A DNA stretch of 64,000 nt from Phytohabitans sp036906915 (GCF_036906915.1 NZ_JBAKHX010000040.1:4738-68737); one strand, 5' to 3'. Positions 1 to 9,519 are shown, counted from the first letter of the stretch. The notes: generated from the letters alone by a model not told the origin. A program made the numbers and translations.

Positions 1-148
1 TCGTCGGGTACGGCAAGGATTTCACCTCGACCAACGGCGGCACCTCCGGCGGGACCGCCGACACCGCCCCACCCGAGCCGCTCGCAGCCACCACCACACC
101 GATCACACCCGCGACAACAAACGCCAATAGGCGCCGCGTGACACTCAT
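1..148 (-). CDS. N-terminus of a secreted protein (partial)
   Basis: An open frame runs from an ATG at 148 off the left edge of the window without a stop. The first residues read MSVTRRLLAFVVAG followed by a Val/Ala-rich hydrophobic stretch and an AVSA-type cleavage site near residue 31, which is a classical Sec signal peptide. A GGGG ribosome binding site lies about 8 bases before this ATG. An in-frame ATG at 163 is also possible but has a weaker site. The mature part visible here is Pro/Val-rich and too short to assign a family. Confidence 0.5.
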   Translation of the reverse strand, partial: MSVTRRLLAFVVAGVIGVVVAASGSGGAVSAVPPEVPPLVEVKSLPYPT

Positions 149-625
149 CAGATCCCCGCTCATCCGCAGCCCGAACCAGGTCCTGCGCGCTCAGGCTGAC
201 AGGCGGCGCTTTCAGATCCGCTTCACATCGTCTTCACCACCGGCAGCGTGTGGGCCGTCTACTGGTCGACCTACCCCAGCGAGCGATCGCCGACGTCTAC
301 GGCACCGCGTGGACGGACCTCACCTCGGTGTCGGTATTGACAGCCGTCCCGGCACGGACTTAGCGTTTCACTTGTATCGTTTCATCGTCCTCCAGTAGAT
401 GCCACCCGGCACCGGGGTTGACAACCTCCTCAACTGACCGCCCCACCGTCGCCGGACGGCGTTCCCGACCGTCCGGCAGCCCCGCCGTACCGAGTCGCCG
501 GGCCCGGTGCGGCCCAGACTCCGCTTCCCACCTCACGACGCCGCCGAGGCGATCCACGTCAGGCAGGCGCGATCCGCGCTGCCCTCGCCGGGCCAGCGAA
601 CCATCTGCCAGAAGGGCACCGTTCC
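149..625. other. Intergenic region, possible short coding remnant
   Basis: No convincing gene is seen. A plus-strand frame ending with TAG at 361-363 (about 240-363) has a protein-like composition (LLVDLPQRAIADVYGTAW near its end). It has no start or recognisable family, so it may be the tail of a decayed gene. The stretch 364-625 is the probable leader and promoter zone of the lyase-like gene. Confidence 0.3.
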
Positions 626-3373
626 ATGGAAGACAGCGCAGAGCCGGCAGCCGAGCCGAGCCACGAAGCCACCGACCAGCGCGGGTCCCGCGTGTCCCGC
701 CGCCTCGTCCTGCGTACGACAGCCGCCACCGCGGCCGCCGTACCGTTCGCGAACATGCTCGCCGCGCCCGGAGCGGCCGCCGAGGAGCCGCAGCCGCCGG
801 CTCCGGCGGAGGCCGGGCCGGCCACCGTGCGCTGGCTCGGCGGGACACCAGGCAGCAGCATCGGCACCTCCTTCGGCGTGCCGTGGCCCAAGGGCGCATT
901 CACCGCCGGCACCCAGTTCACCGCCGCCGATCCGGCCGGCGCCGCCGTGCCGCTGGACACCTGGCCCCTCGCACACTGGCCGGACGGCTCGCTCAAGTGG
1001 ACCGGCCACGCCGTGGGCGCCAACTCCGGCCTCACCGAACAGCTCATCATCACGGCGGGGCGGCCGGTCGCGCCCAGCCGCCGGGTCACCGTCAACGAGA
1101 GCACCGCCTGGCTGGAGGTCAACACTGGCGTGATCCGTGCCCGGATCATGAAAACCGGACCGAACCTGATTCAGGCGCTCAGCCGGGGCGACAAGCAGTT
1201 GGCCAAGCAGGGCCGGCTCGTGCTCCAGATGGAGGACCGGAGCAACGCGGACAACGGCACGATCAAGACAGTGGAGTACGCCGGCACGATCACCCAGGCG
1301 AGCGTCGAGCACCTTGGCGACTCCCGGGCTGTCATCCTGGTGAAGGGCACCTACAACAAGGGCAGTCGCAAGGTCCTGCCGTTCACGGTGCGGCTCTACT
1401 TCTACACCGGCGCCGAGTCGCTGCGCCTCGTGCACTACTTCATCTTCGACGGCGACCACCAGACCGACTTCATCAAAGGGCTCGGCCTCACCTGGCAGGT
1501 GCCGATGGTGGACGAGGTGCACAACCGGCACGTGCGATTCGTCGGCACCGAGGGCGGGATCTGGGGCGAGGCGGTCCGGGTGATGTCCGGCCTGCGCCGC
1601 GACGCCGGCTCGGCGGTGACGAGCGCGCAATTCAACGGCGTCGCCACGCCGCCGGTCAGCGCCTGGCCCGCCAACGTGCGCGCCGAGCTCGACGACGTGC
1701 CGATCTGGAACGACTACAAGCTGGTACAGGCCAGCCCGGACGCGTTCCACGTGGCCAAGCGGACCGGGGCGCACAGCACCTGGCTGCTGCATGCCGGGCA
1801 CGGCAAACGGGCCGCGGGCCTCGGCTACGTCGGCGGCGTCAGCGGCGGCGTCGCCTTCGGTCTCAAGGACTTCTGGCAGCGGTTCCCGACCCAGCTGGAC
1901 ATCCGCGACGCCAGCACCGACACGGCGAATGCCACGATCTGGTTCTGGTCGCCGGACGCGCCGGCCATGGACCTACGGCACTACGACAACAAGCGGCACG
2001 GACTGAACCTGATGTACGAGGAGCCGGGCCGCGGCATCGACGACATCTGCGCCACGCCGGAGGGGGTGGCCCGCTCGCACGAGGTGACCCTGTGGGCGCT
2101 CGCCGCGACGCCCACCCGGGCCCGCCTGGTCGAGCTGGCCAAGGAGGTCCGGGAGCCCGCGCGGCTGGTCGCCACCCCGGACTACCTCTACGAGCGGCGG
2201 GTCTTCGGCAAGTGGGGCCGGATCGACCGGTCCACCGCCGTGCGCACCACGCTGGAGAACAGCCTCGACGCGAGCATCGCCTTCTACCAGCGCCAGGTCG
2301 ACCAACGCCACTGGTACGGCTTCTGGCACTTCGGTGACGTGATGCACAGCTACGACGGCTCCCGCCACACGTGGAAGTACGACCAGGGCGGCTTTGCCTG
2401 GCAGAACGGCGAACTGAACATCGACATGTTCCTCTGGTACCAGTTCCTGCGGTCGGGGCGCGCGGACGTCTTCGCGATGGCGGAGGCGATGACGCTGCAC
2501 ATGGCGGAGGCGGACTCCTACCACGCCGGCCCGTTCGCCGGCCTCGGCTCCCGCCACAACGTGGTGCACTGGGGCGACGGCGCCAAGGAGGCGCGGGTCA
2601 GCGCCTCGGTGCTCAAGCGCGTCTACTACTACCTCTCCGCCGACGAGCGCGTCGGCGACTACATGCGGAACATGCTCCAGGTCGGCCAGACGCTGCTCAG
2701 CGTCGAGCCGCTGCGCCAGATCCTGCCGCCGCCCACCGCGCCGACCCGGGTGCGGATCGGTCCGGACTGGACGGCCGTGGCGAGCAACTGGCTGGTCGAG
2801 TGGGAGCGGACCGGCGACACCCGCTACCGCGACCTGCTGCTGCGCGGCATGCAGGACATCGGTGCGATGCAGTACGGGTTCTTCAGCGGCCCCGCCTCGG
2901 CGGTCGGCTTCGACCCGGCGACGGGAGCGCTGACCTCCGAGGGCAACGAGTTCCGCGACGGGTACAACCTGATGCTCCTGTTCGGCGGTGACCAGTTCCT
3001 CTACGAGCTGGTCGAGCTGCTGGACGTACCAGCGTTCAAGGAGCACCTGGTCAAGTACGCGCTGTACGTCAACGGCACCGCCACCGAGCGGGTCGCGCTG
3101 TACGGGCGCAACTTCAGCCCGGGCACGTTCAACCAGTTCTACTCCCGCATGCTCGCGTGGGTCGGCGAGGAGCGGGGCGACAACACCCTGAAGCAGCGGG
3201 CGTGGACCGGCATGAACCCGAACAGCGGCAACATGCCGCCGGTGCAGACCGTCTCCGGCACCACCGTGCTCACGCCGGTCGAGTACGTCCCCGGCATCTT
3301 CACCAACGACGTCGGACAGCGCGGCCTGACCGTCATCCAGCTCATGGGCCTCGCCCGCGAGCAGGCGCCGTAG
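626..3373 (+). CDS. Secreted exo-rhamnogalacturonan lyase-like protein (PL26/PcRGLX type)
   Basis: A 915-residue exported protein. The N-terminus has a twin-arginine-like motif SRRLVLR, an Ala-rich hydrophobic segment and an Ala-x-Ala site before residue 60. The start of the mature region (TVRWLGGTP, then GVPWPKG, and WPDGSLKWTG near residue 125) matches my memory of the first domain of the PcRGLX exo-rhamnogalacturonan lyase family. That family has a beta-rich N-terminal domain followed by a large alpha/alpha toroid, and the Trp/Tyr/His-rich segments between residues 560 and 760 fit such a toroid. The inferred role is breakdown of pectic rhamnogalacturonan outside the cell. The ATG at 626 has GAAGGG about 10 bases upstream. 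No sugar transporter or partner glycosidase is adjacent. The family call rests on remembered motifs and the exact activity is unproven. Confidence 0.7.
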   Translation: MEDSAEPAAEPSHEATDQRGSRVSRRLVLRTTAATAAAVPFANMLAAPGAAAEEPQPPAPAEAGPATVRWLGGTPGSSIGTSFGVPWPKGAFTAGTQFTAADPAGAAVPLDTWPLAHWPDGSLKWTGHAVGANSGLTEQLIITAGRPVAPSRRVTVNESTAWLEVNTGVIRARIMKTGPNLIQALSRGDKQLAKQGRLVLQMEDRSNADNGTIKTVEYAGTITQASVEHLGDSRAVILVKGTYNKGSRKVLPFTVRLYFYTGAESLRLVHYFIFDGDHQTDFIKGLGLTWQVPMVDEVHNRHVRFVGTEGGIWGEAVRVMSGLRRDAGSAVTSAQFNGVATPPVSAWPANVRAELDDVPIWNDYKLVQASPDAFHVAKRTGAHSTWLLHAGHGKRAAGLGYVGGVSGGVAFGLKDFWQRFPTQLDIRDASTDTANATIWFWSPDAPAMDLRHYDNKRHGLNLMYEEPGRGIDDICATPEGVARSHEVTLWALAATPTRARLVELAKEVREPARLVATPDYLYERRVFGKWGRIDRSTAVRTTLENSLDASIAFYQRQVDQRHWYGFWHFGDVMHSYDGSRHTWKYDQGGFAWQNGELNIDMFLWYQFLRSGRADVFAMAEAMTLHMAEADSYHAGPFAGLGSRHNVVHWGDGAKEARVSASVLKRVYYYLSADERVGDYMRNMLQVGQTLLSVEPLRQILPPPTAPTRVRIGPDWTAVASNWLVEWERTGDTRYRDLLLRGMQDIGAMQYGFFSGPASAVGFDPATGALTSEGNEFRDGYNLMLLFGGDQFLYELVELLDVPAFKEHLVKYALYVNGTATERVALYGRNFSPGTFNQFYSRMLAWVGEERGDNTLKQRAWTGMNPNSGNMPPVQTVSGTTVLTPVEYVPGIFTNDVGQRGLTVIQLMGLAREQAP

Positions 3374-3571
3374 CGGCGTCGCGCGAGGGAACCCGCCCCT
3401 GAGCCCTGACGTTACCGGCCCTCGCCAGCCGACACATGCGCCCCTCGGAAACAGACAACGGCCTGCGGATCCGACGGGCTGGGAGCCTTGATCATAGGTT
3501 GGTGGGGTCGGAGACGTTGACGTAGGTGAGTATGCTGACCGGCAGTCTGGTCACTCCGGAGGTGACTCCCG

Positions 3572-5482
3572 ATGATGTCGGACAGCTCCGGCCAACCACC
3601 AGCTCGCACCACGATCGTCTCTGCGGTCATTCTCGTGGCTCTGCTAGGAGTGGCCACCTGGATCGTGGAGCAGGCTGCGGAGCATCCGTGGCGCGCGCTG
3701 GCCGCGGCGTTGGTGATCGCCTTCGTGACTGTGGTGCCACGCCGCCAGATGGTCGAGATCATGAAATGGGTCATCGAAAACTGGAAACGGATTGTTCCGG
3801 CCGGGATCCTGCTGACGCTTGTGGCGCTGCTCGCCGTCCTCCCCCTCCGGCCCGGGCCGGTCGCAGCCGTCGGCTGCGCACACCCGGCGGAGGTACGCGT
3901 CCTCACGTCGGTCGACGAGCTGGCGGCGACCAGGACGCTGGTCCGCCGCTACGAGCGGTGGACCGCCGATCACAATCAGGACGCGCCGGGGTGCCCCACG
4001 GTGCACGCGTTCGTGTACGCGGCCACCACCGCGGCGGCGACGTCCGCGTTGGCGCGGGCCTGGCGTCCCGATGGGGCGCAGCGGCCCCTGGTCAGCATCG
4101 GCCCTCGTCCGGACGTCTGGCTGCCCGATTCCACAGTGGACGTGCGGGAGGTGCGTGCGCTCGCGCGGCGCGCGCAGCTGCCGGAGCCGATCAGGGCGAT
4201 CAACTCGATCGGCTCCTCGCCGGTCGTGTTGGTCACCCGCGCCCAAGTGCCGAATCCGGCGCCGGCGTGGTCACGGCTGGTCCCGGCGCTGCTGCGTGGG
4301 TCCGGGCCGGCGCTGCTCGCGCCAGACCCGGAGACGTCCACCGTCGGGCTGCTCGCGGCCGCCGCATACCTTAGCGGTCCCGACGGGAAGCCCACGTCAC
4401 TGGCGGAAGCCCGCCAGCGAGTACGGGCGACGGTTGTCGCCGGCCCCGATGCCGGTGCGGGCGCTGGGGCAGTGCTCTGCCGGTGGGCCGGCGCCCCGCC
4501 AGACACCAGCGCGCTAGCGTCGGCGATCGTCAGCGAGCAGGCCTGGCTGCGGTTCATGGGCATGAACCCGCCGGGCGCCGAGTGTCCCGGTGGGCCGGTG
4601 CCGTCCGGCGGCATCTCGGTCGCACCCGCCGGCACGCCGGTCCTCGACCATCCGCTGGTCGAGTTCACCTGGAGCACCGCGGCCCAGCAATCAGTGATCG
4701 ACGGTTTCCGCCGATGGCTGTTCGGCGGCAACGGACGGGATGCGCGGGAAGCCGTCCACCTTCGAGACGCCCGGCCGGACTGCTCCGCGCTGGAGCTCAA
4801 TCCCTGCGTGCCGGCCGATCTCGACGTGACGCTGGACCGGTACGTCGAGGCGCAGCGCCCCGGCCGTGTGCTGCTCGCGCTGGACACCTCCGGGTCGATG
4901 GCGAACGTGGCTGGTCCGGCCGGACTGACCCGGTTCGACGTCGCCGCGCGGGCAGTCGTCCAGGCGTTGGGACAGATGGGCCCGCGGGACGAGTTCGGGC
5001 TGTGGACCTTCCCGGGCGCGGGGGGCAAAGGCCAGCGGCAGCTGGCCCGCATCGCGGCGGGGAGCGAAGGGCATCGGCGACAGATCGGCGAGGCGCTGCA
5101 CGGCGCGCGCCCGGCGGGTGGCACACCGCTGTACGACACGATCGTCACCGGCATGAGGGCGGTCGCCGCGCCGGCTCCGGGCGTCGACCGCCGTGCCCTC
5201 CTGGTGATGACCGACGGCAAGGACACCGGCAGCGGCACCTCCGCTGAGGTCGCCCGGCGGACCGTACGCGACATGGCCGGCCGTGCCGGCGCGGTGCTGT
5301 TCGTGGTGGCGACCGGCGAGGCCAGCTGCCGGGATCCGCTGGATGCGCCGCCCGGTGGCGCGCGACTGTCCCTACGAGATCTCGTAGCGGCCGACCTGGG
5401 CGGTGAGTGCTTCGACGCCAGGCCGGACCAGCTGACCGCCACCGTCGCCGAACTCTTCAAACGGCTGTGGAGGGGGGAGTGA
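3572..5482 (+). CDS. Membrane-anchored substrate-binding and VWA domain protein
   Basis: A 636-residue protein. Three hydrophobic segments (about residues 14-31, 40-54 and 74-92) anchor it. Residues about 100-400 resemble a periplasmic binding-protein-like domain, and residues about 430-620 form a von Willebrand factor A domain with the MIDAS motif DTSGS near residue 437 and a later TDGKDTGS-like loop. A very good ribosome binding site (GGAGGTGA, 3558-3565) supports ATG 3572 or the adjacent ATG 3575. Its stop overlaps the start region of the next gene, so the two are probably co-translated. Proteins of this architecture are common in actinomycetes but mostly uncharacterised. Metal-dependent protein-protein contact at the cell surface is inferred from the MIDAS. 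Confidence 0.75.
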   Translation: MMSDSSGQPPARTTIVSAVILVALLGVATWIVEQAAEHPWRALAAALVIAFVTVVPRRQMVEIMKWVIENWKRIVPAGILLTLVALLAVLPLRPGPVAAVGCAHPAEVRVLTSVDELAATRTLVRRYERWTADHNQDAPGCPTVHAFVYAATTAAATSALARAWRPDGAQRPLVSIGPRPDVWLPDSTVDVREVRALARRAQLPEPIRAINSIGSSPVVLVTRAQVPNPAPAWSRLVPALLRGSGPALLAPDPETSTVGLLAAAAYLSGPDGKPTSLAEARQRVRATVVAGPDAGAGAGAVLCRWAGAPPDTSALASAIVSEQAWLRFMGMNPPGAECPGGPVPSGGISVAPAGTPVLDHPLVEFTWSTAAQQSVIDGFRRWLFGGNGRDAREAVHLRDARPDCSALELNPCVPADLDVTLDRYVEAQRPGRVLLALDTSGSMANVAGPAGLTRFDVAARAVVQALGQMGPRDEFGLWTFPGAGGKGQRQLARIAAGSEGHRRQIGEALHGARPAGGTPLYDTIVTGMRAVAAPAPGVDRRALLVMTDGKDTGSGTSAEVARRTVRDMAGRAGAVLFVVATGEASCRDPLDAPPGGARLSLRDLVAADLGGECFDARPDQLTATVAELFKRLWRGE

Positions 5483-5487
5483 CCGGG

Positions 5488-6777
5488 ATGGCTGTTCCTC
5501 GGATCCTGGTGGGGTTCGCGCTCGGCGTGGTGGCCGTGCTTATCGTCGTCAGCCTCCGCGCCCTCGCCTCCCCGCAAACGCCCCTGGAGCCCGGCGAGAT
5601 CGTCGTGCTGACCGGTGCGGACGACAGCGTCGGCGGACAGCGGCAGCGGCTGATCGACCAGTGGAACGACGATCACCCCGATAACCCCGCCCGCCTGGAG
5701 AGCCTGTCCAGCGAGGCCGACCGGCAGCACAGCGAGATGGTGGCCCGGGCCCAGTCCGGAGCCTCCGGCGTCGACGTGTACAACTTGGACGTCACGTGGG
5801 TCACCGAGTTCGCCGCCGCGGGCTTCATCCAGCCGCTGGACGGCTCCGTCAACACCGCGGGCTTCCTGGCCAAACCGCTTGAGACCTGCGGGTACGACGG
5901 CAAGCTGTGGGCCCTGCCGTTCAACACCGACGCCGGGCTGCTCTACTACCGCACCGACCTGGTCCCGGGCGGCGCGCCCCCCGCTCAAATCCCACCGACC
6001 GAGGCCGACATGCGGCGACTGGCCACGGGGCGCCAGATGAAGGCCGGGTACGCCGGCCAGCTCGGCGACTACGAAGGCCTCACGGTGAACGCGCTCGAGC
6101 TGATCTGGGCCGCCCAGGGCGACGTGGTCGACCCGGACGGCCGCGTTGTGATCGACTCGCCGGAGGCACGGGCGGGCCTGGAACGGCTGGCCGGTGCGAT
6201 GGTGGCCAGTGGAGGGCTGCCACCCGCGGTGCTGCCGGAGTCGCGGACGTACACGGAGAGGGACAGCACCGAGGCCTTCCGGTCCGGAGCGGTCGCGCTG
6301 ATGCGCAACTGGCCGGTGGCGTACGGCCAGCTCATGGACGACCAGGAGCGGGCCGGCGCGGGCGGGTTCGACATCGCGAAGAACTTCGCAGTGACGCAGC
6401 TGCCCGGCCCCAGCGTGCTGGGTGGGCAGAACCTCGCCATCGCGAGGGACACGACGAAGCCACGGGCCGCGCGGGCCCTCATCGAGTTCCTCACCAGCGA
6501 CAGCAGCCAACGGCGCCTGTTCCGGGACGGCGGCCTGCCGGCCACCCGCCACACCACGTACGCCGACGCTTCGGTCCGCGAGGCCCGCCCGTACGCGGAC
6601 ATCCTGCTGGCGGCGGTGGAGGACGCCCGGCCACGCCCGCGTACGCCGCACTACGCGCTGTTCACCGCCGTATTCCAGGAGGTGGTGCGGGAGGCGCTGA
6701 CGCCAAGCGCCCGTGGACGACTCCCCGCCGACGCGGTGAGCCGCCTGACCGACGCCCTCAACGGCCGGCTGCGCTGA
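5488..6777 (+). CDS. Extracellular solute-binding protein, membrane-anchored
   Basis: A 429-residue protein with one N-terminal hydrophobic segment (VGFALGVVAVLIVVSLRAL) followed by a family 1-type solute-binding fold. EIVVLTG opens the first beta strand, VDVYNLDVTW sits near residue 95 and LWALPFNTDAGLLYYR near residue 145, all typical of sugar-binding proteins. There is no lipobox Cys, so the segment should act as a signal anchor. ATG 5488 is preceded by GGGGGGAG with 8-base spacing, and GTG 5479 is an alternative start that overlaps the upstream stop. The gene follows the VWA-domain gene with essentially no gap. No ABC permease or ATPase gene is nearby, so a role in sensing or complex formation with the VWA protein is as likely as transport. 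Confidence 0.75.
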   Translation: MAVPRILVGFALGVVAVLIVVSLRALASPQTPLEPGEIVVLTGADDSVGGQRQRLIDQWNDDHPDNPARLESLSSEADRQHSEMVARAQSGASGVDVYNLDVTWVTEFAAAGFIQPLDGSVNTAGFLAKPLETCGYDGKLWALPFNTDAGLLYYRTDLVPGGAPPAQIPPTEADMRRLATGRQMKAGYAGQLGDYEGLTVNALELIWAAQGDVVDPDGRVVIDSPEARAGLERLAGAMVASGGLPPAVLPESRTYTERDSTEAFRSGAVALMRNWPVAYGQLMDDQERAGAGGFDIAKNFAVTQLPGPSVLGGQNLAIARDTTKPRAARALIEFLTSDSSQRRLFRDGGLPATRHTTYADASVREARPYADILLAAVEDARPRPRTPHYALFTAVFQEVVREALTPSARGRLPADAVSRLTDALNGRLR

Positions 6778-7014
6778 GCAGCGACGCCGGCCGTGCAGAT
6801 CCTTGACAGGACACATTGGACTCAGGTCGGTCGCACGGCGAACGCGACATCCACGTACACACCGGCATACGCCGTGCGTACCCGTGCGTGCGTATGCGCG
6901 GATCCGGCTCTTGCTCGCCGGCCGCGCCAGCGAACCTCACCCCGATCAGTGTGCCGCCGCCACGCCTACGGCACCACCTCCGCGTGGTCGGCCTCATCAG
7001 AGCACGATCCGCAT

Positions 7015-8033
7015 GTGAACGCCCCGGGTTCTGTGGAGACTTCAGCAGTTGACTCCAACCACGGCGTCGAGACCACCGCACCAGCAAGCGAACAGGCACC
7101 AGCGCACTCCGACACGCAGACCGGCGTGAGTCTGCCCTCAAGGGCCTGGGTCAGCCTCGGCCTGGCCACCATGATCGCCGCTGCCGCTCTGCTGGTACGG
7201 CTCAGACAACGCCGCCGCGCCCACCTGACCACACCCATCCCGATCCGCACCGACCCAGTACCGACACCCGTCCCCGCCTCGCTCCGCCCTGCCGATGCAG
7301 CTGGAGCCCGCCAGCTGGACCTGCATCCCAAGGACAGCTACCTCACCGGCGTCATGGCCGCGCCACCGAAGGTGCCAGCACCCATCGCCGTCACCGCCGA
7401 CGGCGAACAGATCAGCCTGTTCCACCTGCCAGGCCCCGGCGTTGCCCTGCACGGCGACGGCGCACAAGCTGCAGCGCGAGCGGTCGTCGTCGCCGCCCTG
7501 TCGACCGGGCTGATGCCAGAGCTAGCTGCCAAATGCGGCGTCGTGACCACCATGGACACCCTCGCGCGGCTACTGCCGCCCGACGTGCGACGGGCGGGAC
7601 TCGACCCGCACCATGAAGGATTCGCCCCCGACGACCGGTTCGTCATCCTTGCCGACGTTCACGCCGCCGTCACACACCTGGAAGAGTAGATGATCCACCG
7701 ACGTCGCCTCCTTCACGACCTGGACGCCAGCACCGTCGCCGACCTGAACGCTCGCACCGACCCTGCCGAGTACCAGCAGCCGTACATCTTCCTACTGGCG
7801 GCAGCCGAAACCGGCCCATACGCGCACCGCATCGTGGCAGTCGCTGAGCATCGCACCGCCCTGCACATCCACCCTGTGAGCTCATGGCCGTCGACCTCAC
7901 CGCAGCCCGCGCGGCGCGCGACGCGGCTGCCCCGAGCGCCACCCACAAGCTCGCCGACGACGGCCAGGTCCTGGACGACCGCACGGTGCTGCGCGTCGCG
8001 GGACAGGCACCGGACGACTGCCCGGGCCCATAG
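7015..8033 (+). pseudogene. Remnant of a LysM/BTAD-type large membrane regulator
   Basis: From GTG 7015 the frame encodes a Thr/Ala-rich segment, one membrane helix (SRAWVSLGLATMIAAAALLV) and an Arg-rich stop-transfer, then a soluble part ending HLEE at a TAG (7687-7689). The next codons in the same frame (MIHRRRLLHDLDA) continue the protein, so the TAG is an in-frame nonsense codon. Further on the frame shifts near 7880, after which a different frame (THKLADDGQVLDDR) resumes homology-like sequence until TAG 8031. The pattern recalls the actinobacterial proteins with LysM, a membrane helix and a C-terminal bacterial transcriptional activator domain, which are usually about 1000 residues long. 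Here the N-terminal LysM part and the whole C-terminal activator domain are missing. Confidence 0.6.
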
Positions 8034-8660
8034 ATCGCCGGGATGCACGCTCGTGCCGAGATCAGTGCACTCGATTATGCGGACGTCTACCGTTCGTGTG
8101 CCCTTGAGATTAGGTGGTTGGCGGCGCAGATTCGCTCATTCGCCGCCTTGATTCATCTCGCTCCTACAGCACCGATGCGCCGGCAGGCTCGGTGAGGAAG
8201 TGGCTCGGCAGGTGGCCTTAGAGGCGCCAGCCGGATGCCGATATTGTGAGAGCCGCCCAGCGGGTGCCGCGACCGCAGCCGGTTGACCTCCACTGCCCTG
8301 GCGGAGGTGTTTCCCGCCACGACGTTCGACCGAAGGGTCCCCGAGAGCGCGGAGCGTCGACGGGCTGGGGCCTACGGCTTCACCGTCGAAACCAGCAACG
8401 GCATTGGTGAGAGAAGCGGTAAGCCCGGCGTCGATTTCCAGTGGCTGCGTCGCACAGTGATCGAGCAGTGGAAGGGCGCCTAATTGCTCCAGTCGTCGCT
8501 CGTCGTTTCCCTAGGACGCCATCCTGCCTTGGTCCACGATTCTCGATCTGGGCATAATCCCGGCATCGGACTCGTGTTGCTCCCGGAACTTCCACCGCAC
8601 CTCGCGGCTCAGTCCGATCACGGTCCCAGCCTGACGAACGCCTTCGCGATGCGCGCCGGC
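8034..8660. other. Non-coding decayed region
   Basis: No supported gene. A 66-codon frame at 8283-8483 and a 63-codon frame at 8484-8675 exist but have no recognisable motif or ribosome binding site. The latter ends in GQPA, the same last residues as the broken monooxygenase at 13753, and runs into the repeat that starts at 8661. The stretch is best read as eroded sequence between two pseudogenes. Confidence 0.4.
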
Positions 8661-8724
8661 GGCCAACCGGCCTGAGCGCCGTTCTAACAGTTGACTCAGG
8701 TTCGCTCGGTATGAAGTAGGCATC
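8661..8724 (+). repeat. Diverged direct repeat, copy A
   Basis: These 64 bases match 13739-13802 at roughly 54 of 64 positions. The best conserved cores are GGCCAACCGGCCT at the left and CTCAGGTTCGCTCGGTA on the right. In copy B the left core is the end of the FAD monooxygenase reading frame (codons Gly-Gln-Pro-Ala-stop), so copy A probably also derives from a monooxygenase 3' end and its downstream region. The truncated histidine kinase begins immediately after this copy. Confidence 0.7.
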
Positions 8725-8725
8725 G

Positions 8726-8857
8726 CCGGGCGACGCGGGTCTCGGCCTCGCCCGCATGGCTGACCGTGCCGCGCTCTACGGCGGCACGGTCAGTGCCGGC
8801 CCCGCACCGGACGGCGGCTGGGCCGTCCACGCGACCGTGAAAGGCAGCCATTCATGA
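8726..8857 (+). pseudogene. Truncated histidine kinase, C-terminal tail only
   Basis: A frame ending in TGA (8855-8857) reads GLGLARMADRAALYGG and then TVSAGPAPDGGWAVHATV. This is the typical final part of the HATPase domain of NarL/LiaS-type sensor kinases (G2 box, then the R-ALYGG-AGP-GGGW segment). Its stop overlaps the ATG of the following response regulator as ATGA, the usual kinase-regulator coupling. Everything upstream of about codon 44 from the end is gone and is replaced by repeat copy A. The kinase is therefore a deletion remnant and cannot be functional. Confidence 0.75.
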
Positions 8858-9519
8858 TCACTGTGCTCGTGGTGGACGCCCAGCCGCTGCAGCGCTTCGG
8901 GTTACGCATGCTGCTGGAGAGCGCCCCCGACACCGACATCGTCGGCGAGGCCGAGAATGGCGCCGAGGCCGTTCGGCGGATCACCGACCTGCATCCCGAC
9001 GTGGTGCTGATGGGCATCCGCATGCCGGGCGTCAACGGGATCGAGGCTACCCGGCGCATCGTCGCCGCCGGTGGGCGTTCGCGGATCCTGGTGCTGACGA
9101 CGTTCGACGTGGACCGGTACGCGCTCGCCGCGCTGCGGGCCGGGGCGAGCGGTTTCCTGCTCAAGGACACCCGCCCGGAGGAGCTGCTGGCCGGCATCCG
9201 GGCTGTCGCCGCCGGGGACGCGGTGATCGCACCGGCGCTGACTCGGCGGCTGCTCGACGCGTTCGCCGACCGGCTCGACGATGACCTCTGCGGGCCCGTG
9301 CGGGAGGATTCTCGGCTGGACTCCCTGACCGACCGCGAGCGTGAGATCCTCGTCGCCATCGGCCACGGCCTGACCAACGGCGAGATCGCGCAACGGTTCA
9401 CGCTGTCGGAGTCGACGGTGAAGACCCACGTCGGGCGGGTCCTCGCCAAGATCGGTGCGCGGGACCGGATCCAGGCCGTCATCCTCGCCTACGACCTGAG
9501 ACTCACCCGGCCGATTTAG
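8854..9519 (+). CDS. NarL/LuxR-family response regulator lacking phosphoacceptor Asp
   Basis: A 221-residue protein with an N-terminal receiver domain (residues 1-120) and a C-terminal LuxR helix-turn-helix (about 155-215; LTDREREILVAIGHGLTNGEIA and STVKTHVGRVLAKIGARDR). The receiver segment reads HPDVVLMGIRMPG, so Gly54 stands where the phosphorylated Asp is normally found (GGC instead of GAC). The acidic pair after strand beta-1 is VVDA instead of VVDD, so Ala9 replaces the second acid. Thr and Lys of the switch (LVLTTF, LLKD) are kept. It overlaps the stop of the truncated kinase by ATGA. Phosphorylation-dependent control must be lost, so it is either constitutive or starting to decay. The DNA-binding half looks intact. 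Confidence 0.85.
   Translation: MITVLVVDAQPLQRFGLRMLLESAPDTDIVGEAENGAEAVRRITDLHPDVVLMGIRMPGVNGIEATRRIVAAGGRSRILVLTTFDVDRYALAALRAGASGFLLKDTRPEELLAGIRAVAAGDAVIAPALTRRLLDAFADRLDDDLCGPVREDSRLDSLTDREREILVAIGHGLTNGEIAQRFTLSESTVKTHVGRVLAKIGARDRIQAVILAYDLRLTRPI

Noticed and set aside
8283..8483. 66-codon open frame
   Set aside because: No start signal or recognisable motif, and it lies within a decayed region.
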